A stretch of DNA of 25,121 bases from Bordetella parapertussis (GTDB lineage: Bacteria > Pseudomonadota > Gammaproteobacteria > Burkholderiales > SG8-41), in contig CAMBCD010000003.1 in assembly GCA_945863085.1 (NCBI GenBank), positions 1 to 25,121 of the forward strand, in the 5' to 3' direction. Position 1 is the first letter of the stretch. Each line of letters opens with the position of its first letter. The translations under genes and the position numbers were made by a program. Below, piece by piece: positions 1 to 5,764 of this stretch. The notes under the pieces are model-generated. The model saw only the letters and a program-made list of their open reading frames with translations, did no database searches and was not told the DNA's origin.

Positions 1-2
1 AC

Positions 3-1217
3 AAAAAGAAGGGCAATGCCATCGTCAAGGCCGCCGACGAGGCGCTGACCGGACAATGGGACGCGCATTTCCCGCTGGTGGTGTGGCAGACCGGCTCCGG
101 CACCCAGACCAACATGAACGTCAATGAAGTGCTGGCCAATCGTGCTTCCGAGTTGCTCGGCGGCAAACGCGGTGCGGCGCGCCTGGTGCACGAGAATGAC
201 GACGTCAACAAGGGGCAGTCCTCGAACGACACCTTCCCCACGGCGATGCACGTCGCGGCGGTGATTGTGCTGCAAAAGGAACTCAAGCCCGCGGTGAAAA
301 AACTGCGCAACACGCTGGCCAAAAAAGCGCGTGCGTTCATGAACATCGTCAAGATCGGCCGCACCCATCTGCAGGACGCAACACCACTCACGCTGGGCCA
401 GGAATTCTCCGGTTATGTGTCGCAGCTCGACCACAGCCTGAAACATGTCGAAGCCGCGCTGCCGCATCTGTGTGAACTGGCGCTTGGCGGTACTGCGGTC
501 GGCACAGGCTTGAATGCCCATCCGAAATTTGCGAAGGATGTCGCCGCGCAACTGAAAAAACTTACCGGCCAGCCTTTCGTGACGGCGCCCAACAAGTTCG
601 AAGCCCTGGGTTCCTGCGACGGCGTGGTTGCTGCGCATGGCGCGTTGAAAACATTGGCGACTTCACTGATGAAAATCGCCAACGACATTCGCTGGCTGTC
701 CAGCGGCCCGCGCTGCGGCATCGGCGAGCTGAGCATTCCGGAAAACGAACCGGGCTCGTCGATCATGCCGGGCAAGGTCAACCCGACGCAGTCCGAATCG
801 ATGACCATGGTCTGCTGCCAGGTGTTCGGCAACGACACCGCGATCAACGTCGGCGGTTCGATGGGCAACTTCGAGCTCAACGTGTTCCGCCCGATGGTGA
901 TCCGCAACTTCATGCACAGCGCGCACCTGCTGGCGCATGCCTGCGAAAACTTCGACGAACACTGCGCGGTCGGCATCACACCCAACCTCGAACGCATCAA
1001 GCAACTGACCAACGATTCACTGATGCTGGTGACGGCGCTGAATCCGCACATTGGTTACGCCAAGGCCGCAGCGATTGCCAAGAATGCCCACAAGAAGGGG
1101 CTGACGCTGAAGGAGTCGGCGATCTCGCTGGGCCACCTGACTTCAGCGCAGTTCGATCAGTGGGTGCGGGCGGAGGACATGGTGGGGATGAAGATCAAGG
1201 GGAAGAAAAAGAAGTAA
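3..1217 (+). CDS. fumC: Fumarate hydratase class II, 5' end missing
   Basis: Interconverts fumarate and L-malate in the TCA cycle, as a cytosolic iron-independent homotetramer. The reading frame is open from the left edge, so the first part of the gene lies outside the window and the visible portion is the C-terminal 404 codons. Seen in order: the GSGTQTNMN substrate-binding segment, a [13 protein letters not shown] segment, [10 protein letters not shown] (the catalytic-histidine region of FumC) and the fumarase/aspartase-superfamily signature [11 protein letters not shown]. The C-terminus ends in a lysine-rich tail (KIKGKKKK). GSGTQTNMN and the GRTHLQDA context favour FumC over aspartase or argininosuccinate lyase. 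It is followed by a terminator and then by the oppositely oriented cassette array. Confidence 0.97.
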   Translation, partial: KKKGNAIVKAADEALTGQWDAHFPLVVWQTGSGTQTNMNVNEVLANRASELLGGKRGAARLVHENDDVNKGQSSNDTFPTAMHVAAVIVLQKELKPAVKKLRNTLAKKARAFMNIVKIGRTHLQDATPLTLGQEFSGYVSQLDHSLKHVEAALPHLCELALGGTAVGTGLNAHPKFAKDVAAQLKKLTGQPFVTAPNKFEALGSCDGVVAAHGALKTLATSLMKIANDIRWLSSGPRCGIGELSIPENEPGSSIMPGKVNPTQSESMTMVCCQVFGNDTAINVGGSMGNFELNVFRPMVIRNFMHSAHLLAHACENFDEHCAVGITPNLERIKQLTNDSLMLVTALNPHIGYAKAAAIAKNAHKKGLTLKESAISLGHLTSAQFDQWVRAEDMVGMKIKGKKKK

Positions 1218-1232
1218 ACAACCCATATTCCT

Positions 1233-1262
1233 CTCTCCCCGCTTGCGGGAGAGGGTTAGGGT
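1233..1262. repeat. REP-like palindromic repeat downstream of fumC
   Basis: CTCTCCCCGC and GCGGGAGAG form an imperfect hairpin around TT, with one unpaired C, followed by GGTTAGGGTGAGGG. This layout resembles a dispersed extragenic palindrome known from many proteobacterial genomes. Only one copy is visible here, so its repetitive nature is inferred. Confidence 0.55.
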
Positions 1263-1274
1263 GAGGGGGGAATA

Positions 1275-1312
1275 AACACGCCTGCCGGCGGGAGTCGGCA
1301 GGCGTGTTTTCA
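1275..1312 (+). terminator. Rho-independent terminator of fumC
   Basis: A perfect 13-bp stem (1275-1287 with 1296-1308, AACACGCCTGCCG with its complement) encloses an 8-nt loop and runs into TTTT at 1307-1310. It sits about 60 bp after the fumC stop and separates fumC from the minus-strand cassette array. The symmetry and the A residues on the left mean it could also stop transcripts arriving from the cassettes. Confidence 0.85.
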
Positions 1313-1347
1313 TGGAGTCGGCTGGAAATGCCCGGGACCAAGCCGGG

Positions 1348-1410
1348 ATTTAACCGGTATTAACGGGTGGGCAGACATGGCCGTCGCTTACGGACCGGTG
1401 GTTATGTGCC
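1348..1410 (-). other. attC site of cassette D (degenerate)
   Basis: On the minus strand R'' is GGCACATAAC (1410-1401), the exact inverse of the start of cassette D. The best R' is GTTAAAT (1354-1348), which fits GTTRRRY; an alternative is GTTAATA slightly upstream. CCGGT and ACCGG can pair as a short inner arm. The inner arms are weaker than in the other three sites, so the 3' boundary is uncertain. Confidence 0.55.
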
Positions 1411-1411
1411 A

Positions 1412-1705
1412 TTACAGCTCATATTTCGAGATGTCGAGCGACCCGTGAAAGACTCCGAGGATGTCGATGTTTCCATCGTCTTTTACGAGATAAGCAATGC
1501 GGTAATGCCCGTATAGCAGGACTCGGATGTTTCGGGAGGAGGCAACGTATCGGTGTCCAATCTCGGGGAATCTGGCGAGGACTTGCGCCTTCTCGTAGAT
1601 TTCCTGAACAGTGCGGGAGGCTGCTTGTGGATTGTCGGCTGCGATGTACTCGAAGATGTCTTCGAGGCAGCGCCGTGCTTCATCGGTCCATGCTATTGCT
1701 GCCAT
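1412..1705 (-). CDS. RelE/ParE-family toxin
   Basis: Toxin half of a type II toxin-antitoxin pair carried on cassette D. The 97-aa product matches the RelE/ParE fold size. It begins with a typical WTDEARRCLEDIFEYIAADNP helix region and continues through EIYEKAQVLARFPEIGHRY. It ends in the strand-rich RVLLYGHYRIAYLVKDDGNIDILGVFHGS characteristic of the family. Family members either cleave ribosome-bound mRNA (RelE) or poison gyrase (ParE); the sequence does not settle which. The ATG start overlaps the end of the antitoxin gene by 13 bp, so translation is probably coupled. Its TAA lies one base before the attC R'' site, so the cassette has almost no non-coding 3' sequence. Confidence 0.9.
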   Translation of the reverse strand: MAAIAWTDEARRCLEDIFEYIAADNPQAASRTVQEIYEKAQVLARFPEIGHRYVASSRNIRVLLYGHYRIAYLVKDDGNIDILGVFHGSLDISKYEL

Positions 1706-1878
1706 GCGCGGATGCGGTGCGCCATCTGCTCGTTTGAGATGGTGCGCTTCGCGTCCGAGTCGGCGAGTCCGCGCTCGACCATGACGTGAAAAGCAAGTTC
1801 TCGCACAATTTCCTCGCGCGAACTGTCTTCGGGCTGCCCCTGGATCAGGCGGGTAAGTTCTTCCTTGACTGTGGACAT
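1693..1878 (-). CDS. Antitoxin of the cassette-borne RelE/ParE pair
   Basis: A 61-aa acidic protein starting MSTVKEELTRLIQGQPED, upstream of and overlapping the toxin gene, the usual antitoxin-first order. It resembles the short antitoxins with an N-terminal leucine-rich helix and a C-terminal SxEExxxRIxxW-like helix; here the C-terminus reads ISNEQMAHRIRAWQQ. I chose the internal ATG at 1878 rather than the longer open frame (to 1914) because GGAGG lies about 8 nt upstream. The leader begins inside cassette D, 64 bp after the recombination point, so the pair could carry its own promoter. The exact antitoxin family was not identified, and no clear DNA-binding motif was recognised by eye. Confidence 0.82.
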   Translation of the reverse strand: MSTVKEELTRLIQGQPEDSSREEIVRELAFHVMVERGLADSDAKRTISNEQMAHRIRAWQQ

Positions 1879-1936
1879 GGTTTGAGCCTCCAAGTTATCG
1901 CTATCTTGCCACAATCATTTGCCACCGACGAATGGC

Positions 1937-2023
1937 ACATAACGTCGTGCTCTGCGGCGGGCCGCTACGGACTTTAATAGTGGCGCGATGCTCCCCGCCG
2001 TCCGCAGCAGCTAAATGTTAGGC
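1937..2023 (-). other. attC site of cassette C
   Basis: On the minus strand R'' is GCCTAAC (2023-2017) and R' is GTTATGT (1943-1937). Inside, GCTGCTGCGGACGGCGGG can pair with CCCGCCGCAGAGCACGAC, leaving unpaired bases of the kind that define the attC bottom-strand hairpin. R'' is the inverse of the GTTAGGC at which cassette C begins (3158). R' deviates from GTTRRRY at one position (T in place of the second R). Confidence 0.82.
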
Positions 2024-2059
2024 CAGAACCTGTCGCACCGCCCCCGAATTGAACGCGCA

Positions 2060-3130
2060 TTAGTGGTTAAGCCGGTAGAGCCGTTCGGCATTCTCATAGC
2101 CGATACGGCGTGCCAATTCCGCGGGCCGGTGGGACAGTAGCCGACGAATGCCGCGTCGCTGTATCTCAGAGCGCTGCTCAAATATGCGGGGGGCTTCCGC
2201 ACCGGTATATGTCTTGGCAACAACAAAACTGTCGCTGCCGATGACGAACCGGTCTGGGAAGTCGCGCAGCACCGCAATCCAATCGTCGTTGATTGCGCCC
2301 TTCGGATGCACCATCGACCCAGGGAAGGGAGCGGTAGGTCGAATGCTGAGCGCGAGATTGGAATGCCGGTCAAGCAACTCCCGAACCAACCTGGGAGTGA
2401 AATAGCCTACTGGATCTGCCCCGGCGTGCGCCCACAGGATCTTCGTCTTTCGATTATGCGCGAGCAGGCGCTCGAAGCCCTCGAGATTCGCCTTCAGCAC
2501 CGCGGGGTTTCGCGGCGACGATAGGTTGGTGGGTTTCTCGACGTCGGCGGGCACTGGATCGAAATGAAGATCGATCGGCACGTCGTGCTGTGCCGCAATA
2601 TCTGCAAGAAGTAGAAGCAGGGGATGATCGGCAGGCACCGATTCGTAACCGTGGCTTGGTGACAACGACACGTGATGCGCGGTGATTTCGCCGAAGCCCT
2701 TGGCCCCGCTCGCGATGATGCGTTGGGCCGTTTCTTCAAAGCTGCGGCGAACCCCCTCAGACACTTCCGGTGATTTTCCCGCCTCCTGTAACATGGGATT
2801 CAGCGACCCGCCGCCGCCGAACATCACGATACGTGGGCCGTACTTCTTTACGATGGCGGCGAGACTCTCTATATCGAAATTCTCGCGTGGACGCGGCGGC
2901 GACATGACAATGATCGTCCGAATACGTTCAGCGTCCATTATCTGTAGCGCCGTGCCTGCGGCCTCATCAAAGCCCTCAAGATTCCCCTTGTCGGCGATGA
3001 GATGAAAGTGGACGTCGATCCAATCCCCCTGAGATTGTGCGCGCGCGTCGAATGCTAGCAAGTTAGCGCCAAGAAGCACGACGATCGCCGCAAATGTGAC
3101 GAGGCAAAGCGCTCCTGACCGAAATCTCAC
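2060..3130 (-). CDS. Secreted amidohydrolase (amidohydrolase_2-like), cassette C
   Basis: A predicted exported metal-dependent hydrolase of the TIM-barrel amidohydrolase superfamily; its substrate is unknown. The 356-aa protein starts with a signal peptide (RFRSG followed by a hydrophobic stretch, with probable cleavage after ARA before QSQGD). Candidate metal and catalytic residues are visible in family order: DVHFHL (H41, H43), GEIT (E148), LHFD (H189), WAHAG (H235) and GSDSF (D300). I prefer the GTG at 3130 because GGAGGA lies 7 nt upstream; an in-frame GTG at 3145 is the alternative. The gene fills one integron cassette and its stop is 37 bp before R''. Amidohydrolases act on lactones, amides and decarboxylation substrates, so no specific reaction is claimed. 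Confidence 0.85.
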   Translation of the reverse strand: MRFRSGALCLVTFAAIVVLLGANLLAFDARAQSQGDWIDVHFHLIADKGNLEGFDEAAGTALQIMDAERIRTIIVMSPPRPRENFDIESLAAIVKKYGPRIVMFGGGGSLNPMLQEAGKSPEVSEGVRRSFEETAQRIIASGAKGFGEITAHHVSLSPSHGYESVPADHPLLLLLADIAAQHDVPIDLHFDPVPADVEKPTNLSSPRNPAVLKANLEGFERLLAHNRKTKILWAHAGADPVGYFTPRLVRELLDRHSNLALSIRPTAPFPGSMVHPKGAINDDWIAVLRDFPDRFVIGSDSFVVAKTYTGAEAPRIFEQRSEIQRRGIRRLLSHRPAELARRIGYENAERLYRLNH

Positions 3131-3151
3131 GCTGCATTCCTCCACTGTAGA

Positions 3152-3246
3152 GCCTAACGTTCACGCCCACCGGCGTGCCGCCTCAATCCATCAATTCGCG
3201 ATGACGCTTGCCTCGCGTCCGCGTGGGGCGTGGGGTTAGAGGGCGC
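3152..3246 (-). other. attC site of cassette B
   Basis: On the minus strand R'' is GCGCCCTCTAAC (3246-3235) and R' is GTTAGGC (3158-3152), a perfect GTTRRRY. Inner arms CACGCCCCAC and GTGGGCGTG pair with an extra base on one side. R'' is the exact inverse of the first 12-13 nt of cassette B. The cassette B reading frame runs right through the site. Confidence 0.85.
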
Positions 3247-3564
3247 ATCATCGAAGTACTGCACACCGCGTTTTTGTAAGGTGCGCTTGATAGGAGATGC
3301 ATGGGCGATTACGTGACGCCAAAGCAGCACGAACCACGCCAAGGACCCGACAACGGAAATGACGAAAACTTGGAAAGTCCCCATGACTTGGCCAAACCAA
3401 TTGGTCCAAGCCCAAGGATCTCCAGTAACCCAGCCCTTATACACGAAGCCCCAAGCCGATAGCAGGGCAACAAATCCTACGAACAGGCCACCTTTCGCCC
3501 ACGGGCCGAATCGTCGCCCGGGTGTCCAAACGGACGGCCTCACTCGGATTGCATATCTGCTCAA
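3154..3564 (-). CDS. Two-helix membrane protein, cassette B
   Basis: I do not recognise a family. The 136-aa product has a basic N-terminus, then hydrophobic segments at about residues 25-43 and 64-83 separated by a tryptophan-rich loop (GDPWAWTNWFGQ), then a polar tail. The start is a TTG at 3564, with GAGGG about 8 nt upstream; that Shine-Dalgarno-like sequence is part of the GTTAGAGGG core site, so the recombination junction itself would supply it. Residues from about 107 onwards are encoded by the attC site, and the stop TAG lies inside the GTTAGGC core where cassette C begins. The C-terminus is therefore a by-product of cassette structure and may change if the next cassette is exchanged. 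Confidence 0.65.
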   Translation of the reverse strand: MSRYAIRVRPSVWTPGRRFGPWAKGGLFVGFVALLSAWGFVYKGWVTGDPWAWTNWFGQVMGTFQVFVISVVGSLAWFVLLWRHVIAHASPIKRTLQKRGVQYFDDAPSNPTPHADARQASSRIDGLRRHAGGRER

Positions 3565-3573
3565 TGCTGCGCC

Positions 3574-3648
3574 CTCTAACGTCCGCGGTGAAATGCGCGT
3601 GCGAGCGACGCTCGCGGAGCGTCATTTTCGACCGCGTGGTTAGAGACC
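3574..3648 (-). other. attC site of cassette A
   Basis: On the minus strand R'' is GGTCTCTAAC (3648-3639) and R' is GTTAGAG (3580-3574). The fold is very clear: CTCTAAC with GTTAGAG, then CGCGGTGAAATG with CATTTTCGACCGCG leaving extrahelical bases, and an apical perfect stem GCGAGCG-A-CGCTCGC. It is the cleanest of the four attC sites. Confidence 0.9.
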
Positions 3649-4002
3649 ATTCTGTCCTTTGCCGCTTGTGCGAATAGCGTTAACCAGCCCTAGGAAGCAG
3701 GCAAAAAAGATAATCGCCGCGATAAACGCCAACTCGCTCACAAACTTTGTCGATGCATTCACCAGCTCAATTAAACTGAAAATTGTTTGATCTCGGTAGT
3801 TGATCCAGCTTCGTATAACATGCCCCTTCACCGGCAGGTCAGCAACGGCCTCGAGAGTCTTCACTTCGCTCTCGGGGAACGCGCGGGGCATGAATCTCGC
3901 GCGATCCTCGTCGGACCAGTTACTCGGCCACCAAAGACCAATGCCGCCAAATACCAGCGCGAAGACGAGATTCAAAACCGCAATTGCCTTCAAAGATCCC
4001 AT
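3640..4002 (-). CDS. Two-helix membrane protein, cassette A
   Basis: No family recognised. The 120-aa product has one hydrophobic segment at about residues 5-25, a polar middle region (about 26-87, with DEDRARFMPRAFPESEVKTLE), and a second strongly hydrophobic segment at about 88-108 followed by a short basic tail. The topology suggests a small inner-membrane protein with a periplasmic or cytoplasmic loop. It is the first cassette after the attI-like site. Its ATG lies only 9 bases after the recombination point and its stop codon TAA is part of the attC R'' sequence, so the cassette has almost no non-coding DNA. Expression probably depends on a promoter upstream of attI. Confidence 0.7.
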   Translation of the reverse strand: MGSLKAIAVLNLVFALVFGGIGLWWPSNWSDEDRARFMPRAFPESEVKTLEAVADLPVKGHVIRSWINYRDQTIFSLIELVNASTKFVSELAFIAAIIFFACFLGLVNAIRTSGKGQNGL

Positions 4003-4005
4003 GGT

Positions 4006-4065
4006 CTCTAACTAGTTTTATACGGCAAAAACGTCGGATAACATTCCGGCGCGATGGATAACATC
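4006..4065 (-). other. attI-like primary integration site
   Basis: On the minus strand two ATGTTATCC direct repeats (4064-4056 and 4044-4036) are 20 bp apart. They are followed by TAAAAC and then the GTTAGAG core (4012-4006) where cassette A begins. The second repeat starts 32 nt before the recombination G. In class 1 attI1, recalled from memory, two ATGTTA-containing repeats lie 19 bp apart, the second 34 nt before the junction, with TAAAACAAA before GTTAGGC. The agreement in sequence and spacing is close, and no attC palindrome is present here. Confidence 0.65.
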
Positions 4066-4074
4066 CCAGAGAAA

Positions 4075-4102
4075 ATCATAATTTATTCAATTAAAACAAT
4101 AA
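4075..4102 (-). promoter_or_regulatory. Candidate cassette promoter (Pc-like)
   Basis: AT-rich tract directly upstream of the attI-like site. A good -10 (TATGAT, 4080-4075) is preceded at 16 bp by a poor -35 (TTATTG, 4102-4097). The position, just outside attI and pointing into the array, is where an integron promoter is expected. The -35 match is weak, so this is only a candidate. Confidence 0.3.
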
Positions 4103-4234
4103 TTTATGTTCATTTATGGTTTTTCAGACACCGATAAAATCGGAACGAAAAGCGACACCCTGTGATTTACCCAAGAGAGAATAGCGGAAATCAATTTTGT
4201 TGTTGCAGTCATTGTTTAACACGACCGCTGGCCC

Positions 4235-4744
4235 ATGCTCAAACTGAACCCCGAAAGCCCATTGCGCACACTGATGGAAACCTTCCCGCATGCGGGAAAG
4301 CTGGAGTGGATCGGCCTGCGCCCCGCACGGCGTGCGCCGCTGCAATCCTTCAATCATGTCGAGGTGCTGGCCGATCACGGTCTCGTCGGTGACCACAAGG
4401 CGCAACGCACCGGCGGCAAGCGCCAGGTCACGCTGATCCAGCGTGAACATCTGGATGCACTTGCTTCAATGCTCGGTCGCGCTGCCGTCGATCCCGCGCT
4501 GTTACGCCGTAACCTGGTCGTGTCCGGCATCAACTTGCTGGCGCTGCGCGACACGCAGTTTGAGATCGGCGGTGTGGTGTTCGAAGGCTCGGGCCTGTGC
4601 GAACCCTGTTCGCGCATGGAGGAGGTGCTGGGGACCGGTGGTTACAACGCGATGCGTGGTCACGGCGGCATCATTGCCCGTGTGCTCAGCGGCGGCGTGA
4701 TCCGTGTCGGTGAGGCGGTGGCGTACAAAAATATCCCCGCCTGA
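4235..4744 (+). CDS. MOSC domain-containing protein
   Basis: A stand-alone MOSC (molybdenum cofactor sulfurase C-terminal) domain protein of 169 aa. The domain is thought to carry or transfer sulfur to metal centres, and members such as YiiM-like proteins act on N-hydroxylated substrates via Moco. Seen: the opening GKLEWIGLRPARRAP, DHGLVGDHK, KRQVTLIQREHL, RRNLVVSGINL, and the GLCEPCSRME segment with the conserved cysteine (C125, with C122 nearby). The ATG at 4235 has no strong Shine-Dalgarno sequence. It is the first ordinary chromosomal gene after the cassette array and stands where an integron integrase gene would normally be. Its last codons overlap the terminator of the opposing gene. 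Confidence 0.9.
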   Translation: MLKLNPESPLRTLMETFPHAGKLEWIGLRPARRAPLQSFNHVEVLADHGLVGDHKAQRTGGKRQVTLIQREHLDALASMLGRAAVDPALLRRNLVVSGINLLALRDTQFEIGGVVFEGSGLCEPCSRMEEVLGTGGYNAMRGHGGIIARVLSGGVIRVGEAVAYKNIPA

Positions 4745-4755
4745 GAGGCGGGGAT
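4727..4755 (-). terminator. Intrinsic terminator inside the end of the MOSC gene
   Basis: A perfect 10-bp stem (ATCCCCGCCT at 4733-4742 with AGGCGGGGAT at 4746-4755) has a 3-nt loop. On the minus strand it is followed by ATATTTTTG, so it terminates the small secreted-protein gene. The plus strand has no T-run after it. The stem covers the MOSC stop codon. Confidence 0.85.
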
Positions 4756-4775
4756 GGGTGCGTGGCTGCTGCGGC

Positions 4776-5027
4776 TTATTTGACGTCGAGGATTTTCATC
4801 GCCTTGGCCAGCGTGTCCACCGAATCCTGGTGTTTGCCGGCCTTGTGGAAGGCTTCCCCTTCGGCGCGGAATTTTTTCACATCGGCCATTTGCGCGGCGC
4901 TCAGTTTCGGGCTCTTCGACATCGCCTCGTCGATTTTTTTCATGTCGGCGGGGCAGTGGAAGGCCAGTGCGGCGCTGCTGGCGAACAGCAGGGCGGTGGC
5001 AAGAACGGTTGCAGTCAGGTTTTTCAT
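4776..5027 (-). CDS. Small secreted/periplasmic protein
   Basis: An 83-aa protein with a textbook signal peptide (MKNLTATVLATALLFASSAALA, predicted cleavage after ALA before FHCPADM). It leaves a mature peptide of about 61 residues rich in Lys, Ala and Asp with two similar helical stretches (MKKIDEAMSKSPKLSAAQM and FHKAGKHQDSVDTLAKAM). The second resembles a single TPR-like helix pair. A single cysteine (C25) sits near the mature N-terminus. I recall similar short proteins of unknown function in Betaproteobacteria but cannot name a family. GGAG lies about 9 nt before the ATG, and a terminator follows directly. It is divergent from the Nudix gene, sharing a 101-bp promoter region. Confidence 0.82.
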   Translation of the reverse strand: MKNLTATVLATALLFASSAALAFHCPADMKKIDEAMSKSPKLSAAQMADVKKFRAEGEAFHKAGKHQDSVDTLAKAMKILDVK

Positions 5028-5128
5028 CGTGGTTCTCCTCGAGGTGGAAGGGTGTCAATGACAGGGTGTCAGTGAGGCAAATCAGTGTGGCATAAAAACC
5101 GGCCATCGGTTACGGGTAGAATTTCCCC

Positions 5129-5764
5129 ATGCATGACATTCCCTTAACAGTCCTTCCCTCCGGCTTATTCCCGCTGACCGCGGCTGCCGTCCGCGCCGGC
5201 CTGCAGCGCCCGCCACCGGCGCCCGAGGCGCTGGATCTGCACGCGATTTCGCTGAAGGAGGGCACCAGGGTCACCGAAGCCGCGGTGCTGGTACCGCTGG
5301 TCAACCGCGAGGCCGGTGTGCAGCTGCTGCTGACCCAGCGCACCGAACACCTGCGCGACCACGGCGGACAGGTCAGTTTTCCCGGCGGTCGCGTCGAGCC
5401 GGATGACCGTGACCGCGAAGCGACGGCGCTGCGTGAAATGACCGAAGAAGTTGGCCTGGCGTCAGACTGCGTGACGCTGCTGGGTCGCTTGCCTGTTTAC
5501 GAAATCCCCTCGGGCTTCCGCATCACGCCGGTGGTGGGCTGGATCGAGCCGCCGTTTGTGGTGGCGCCCGATCCCTTTGAAGTGGCCGACATTTTCGAAG
5601 CGCCGCTCGAATATTTCCTCGACCCCGCGAATTACCAGCGCCGCGAATACCATTTCCGCGGGCGTCACCGCCATTACCTGGCGATTCCTTACGAAGGCCG
5701 TTATATCTGGGGCGCCACCGCCGGCATGTTGTACAGCCTGTGCCGGATGCTGGGTTCAAAATGA
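5129..5764 (+). CDS. CoA pyrophosphatase, Nudix family (NudL-like)
   Basis: Hydrolyses CoA or acyl-CoA to 3',5'-ADP and phosphopantetheine, a cytosolic housekeeping or CoA-recycling role. The 211-aa sequence has the CoA-specific NuCoA motif (LLLTQRTEHLRDHGGQVSFP) running into the Nudix box (GGRVEPDDRDREATALREMT then EEVGL). Spacing in the box matches the NudL/YeaB subgroup rather than the strict Nudix consensus, with Asp where the first Glu is usual. A C-terminal segment (YHFRGRHRHYLAIPYEGRYIWGATAGMLY) is also typical of the subgroup. The gene overlaps ybaK by 4 bp (ATGA), so the two are translationally coupled. Confidence 0.92.
   Translation: MHDIPLTVLPSGLFPLTAAAVRAGLQRPPPAPEALDLHAISLKEGTRVTEAAVLVPLVNREAGVQLLLTQRTEHLRDHGGQVSFPGGRVEPDDRDREATALREMTEEVGLASDCVTLLGRLPVYEIPSGFRITPVVGWIEPPFVVAPDPFEVADIFEAPLEYFLDPANYQRREYHFRGRHRHYLAIPYEGRYIWGATAGMLYSLCRMLGSK

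Larger units (their letters stand above)
1348..4065 (-). mobile_element. Integron cassette array (four cassettes, no integrase beside it)
   Basis: Four unrelated minus-strand genes or gene pairs lie head to tail, separated by palindromic attC-like sites. Using G^TT cut points at 4012, 3580, 3158 and 1943, the cassettes are A 4011-3580, B 3579-3158, C 3157-1943 and D 1942 to about 1354. Each cassette's leading edge recurs inverted at the start of its own attC: GTTAGAGACCAT (A), GTTAGAGGGCGCA (B), GTTAGGC (C) and GTTATGTGCCATT (D). Known integron biology predicts exactly this, because the core site and R'' come from the same circular cassette. No tyrosine recombinase gene is visible, so the array is CALIN-like. 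It is set between fumC and a MOSC gene, and its base composition is visibly lower in GC than the flanks. Confidence 0.9.

Noticed and set aside
413..1051. Minus-strand open frame of 212 codons inside fumC
   Set aside because: Antisense shadow of a fully conserved fumC coding region; its translation is Ser/Pro/Cys-rich without any domain.
1275..1308. Terminator stem considered as an additional attC site
   Set aside because: It lacks RYYYAAC/GTTRRRY ends and inverse match to any cassette edge; it is a simple perfect hairpin with T-run.
1553..1977. Plus-strand frames opposite the toxin-antitoxin cassette
   Set aside because: Shadows; the minus-strand pair has family matches, proper order, overlap and ribosome-binding site.
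4124..4450. Minus-strand frame crossing the MOSC gene start, considered as a remnant of the missing integrase
   Set aside because: No tyrosine-recombinase motif (no conserved Arg/His box or Tyr region) and two thirds is antisense to MOSC.
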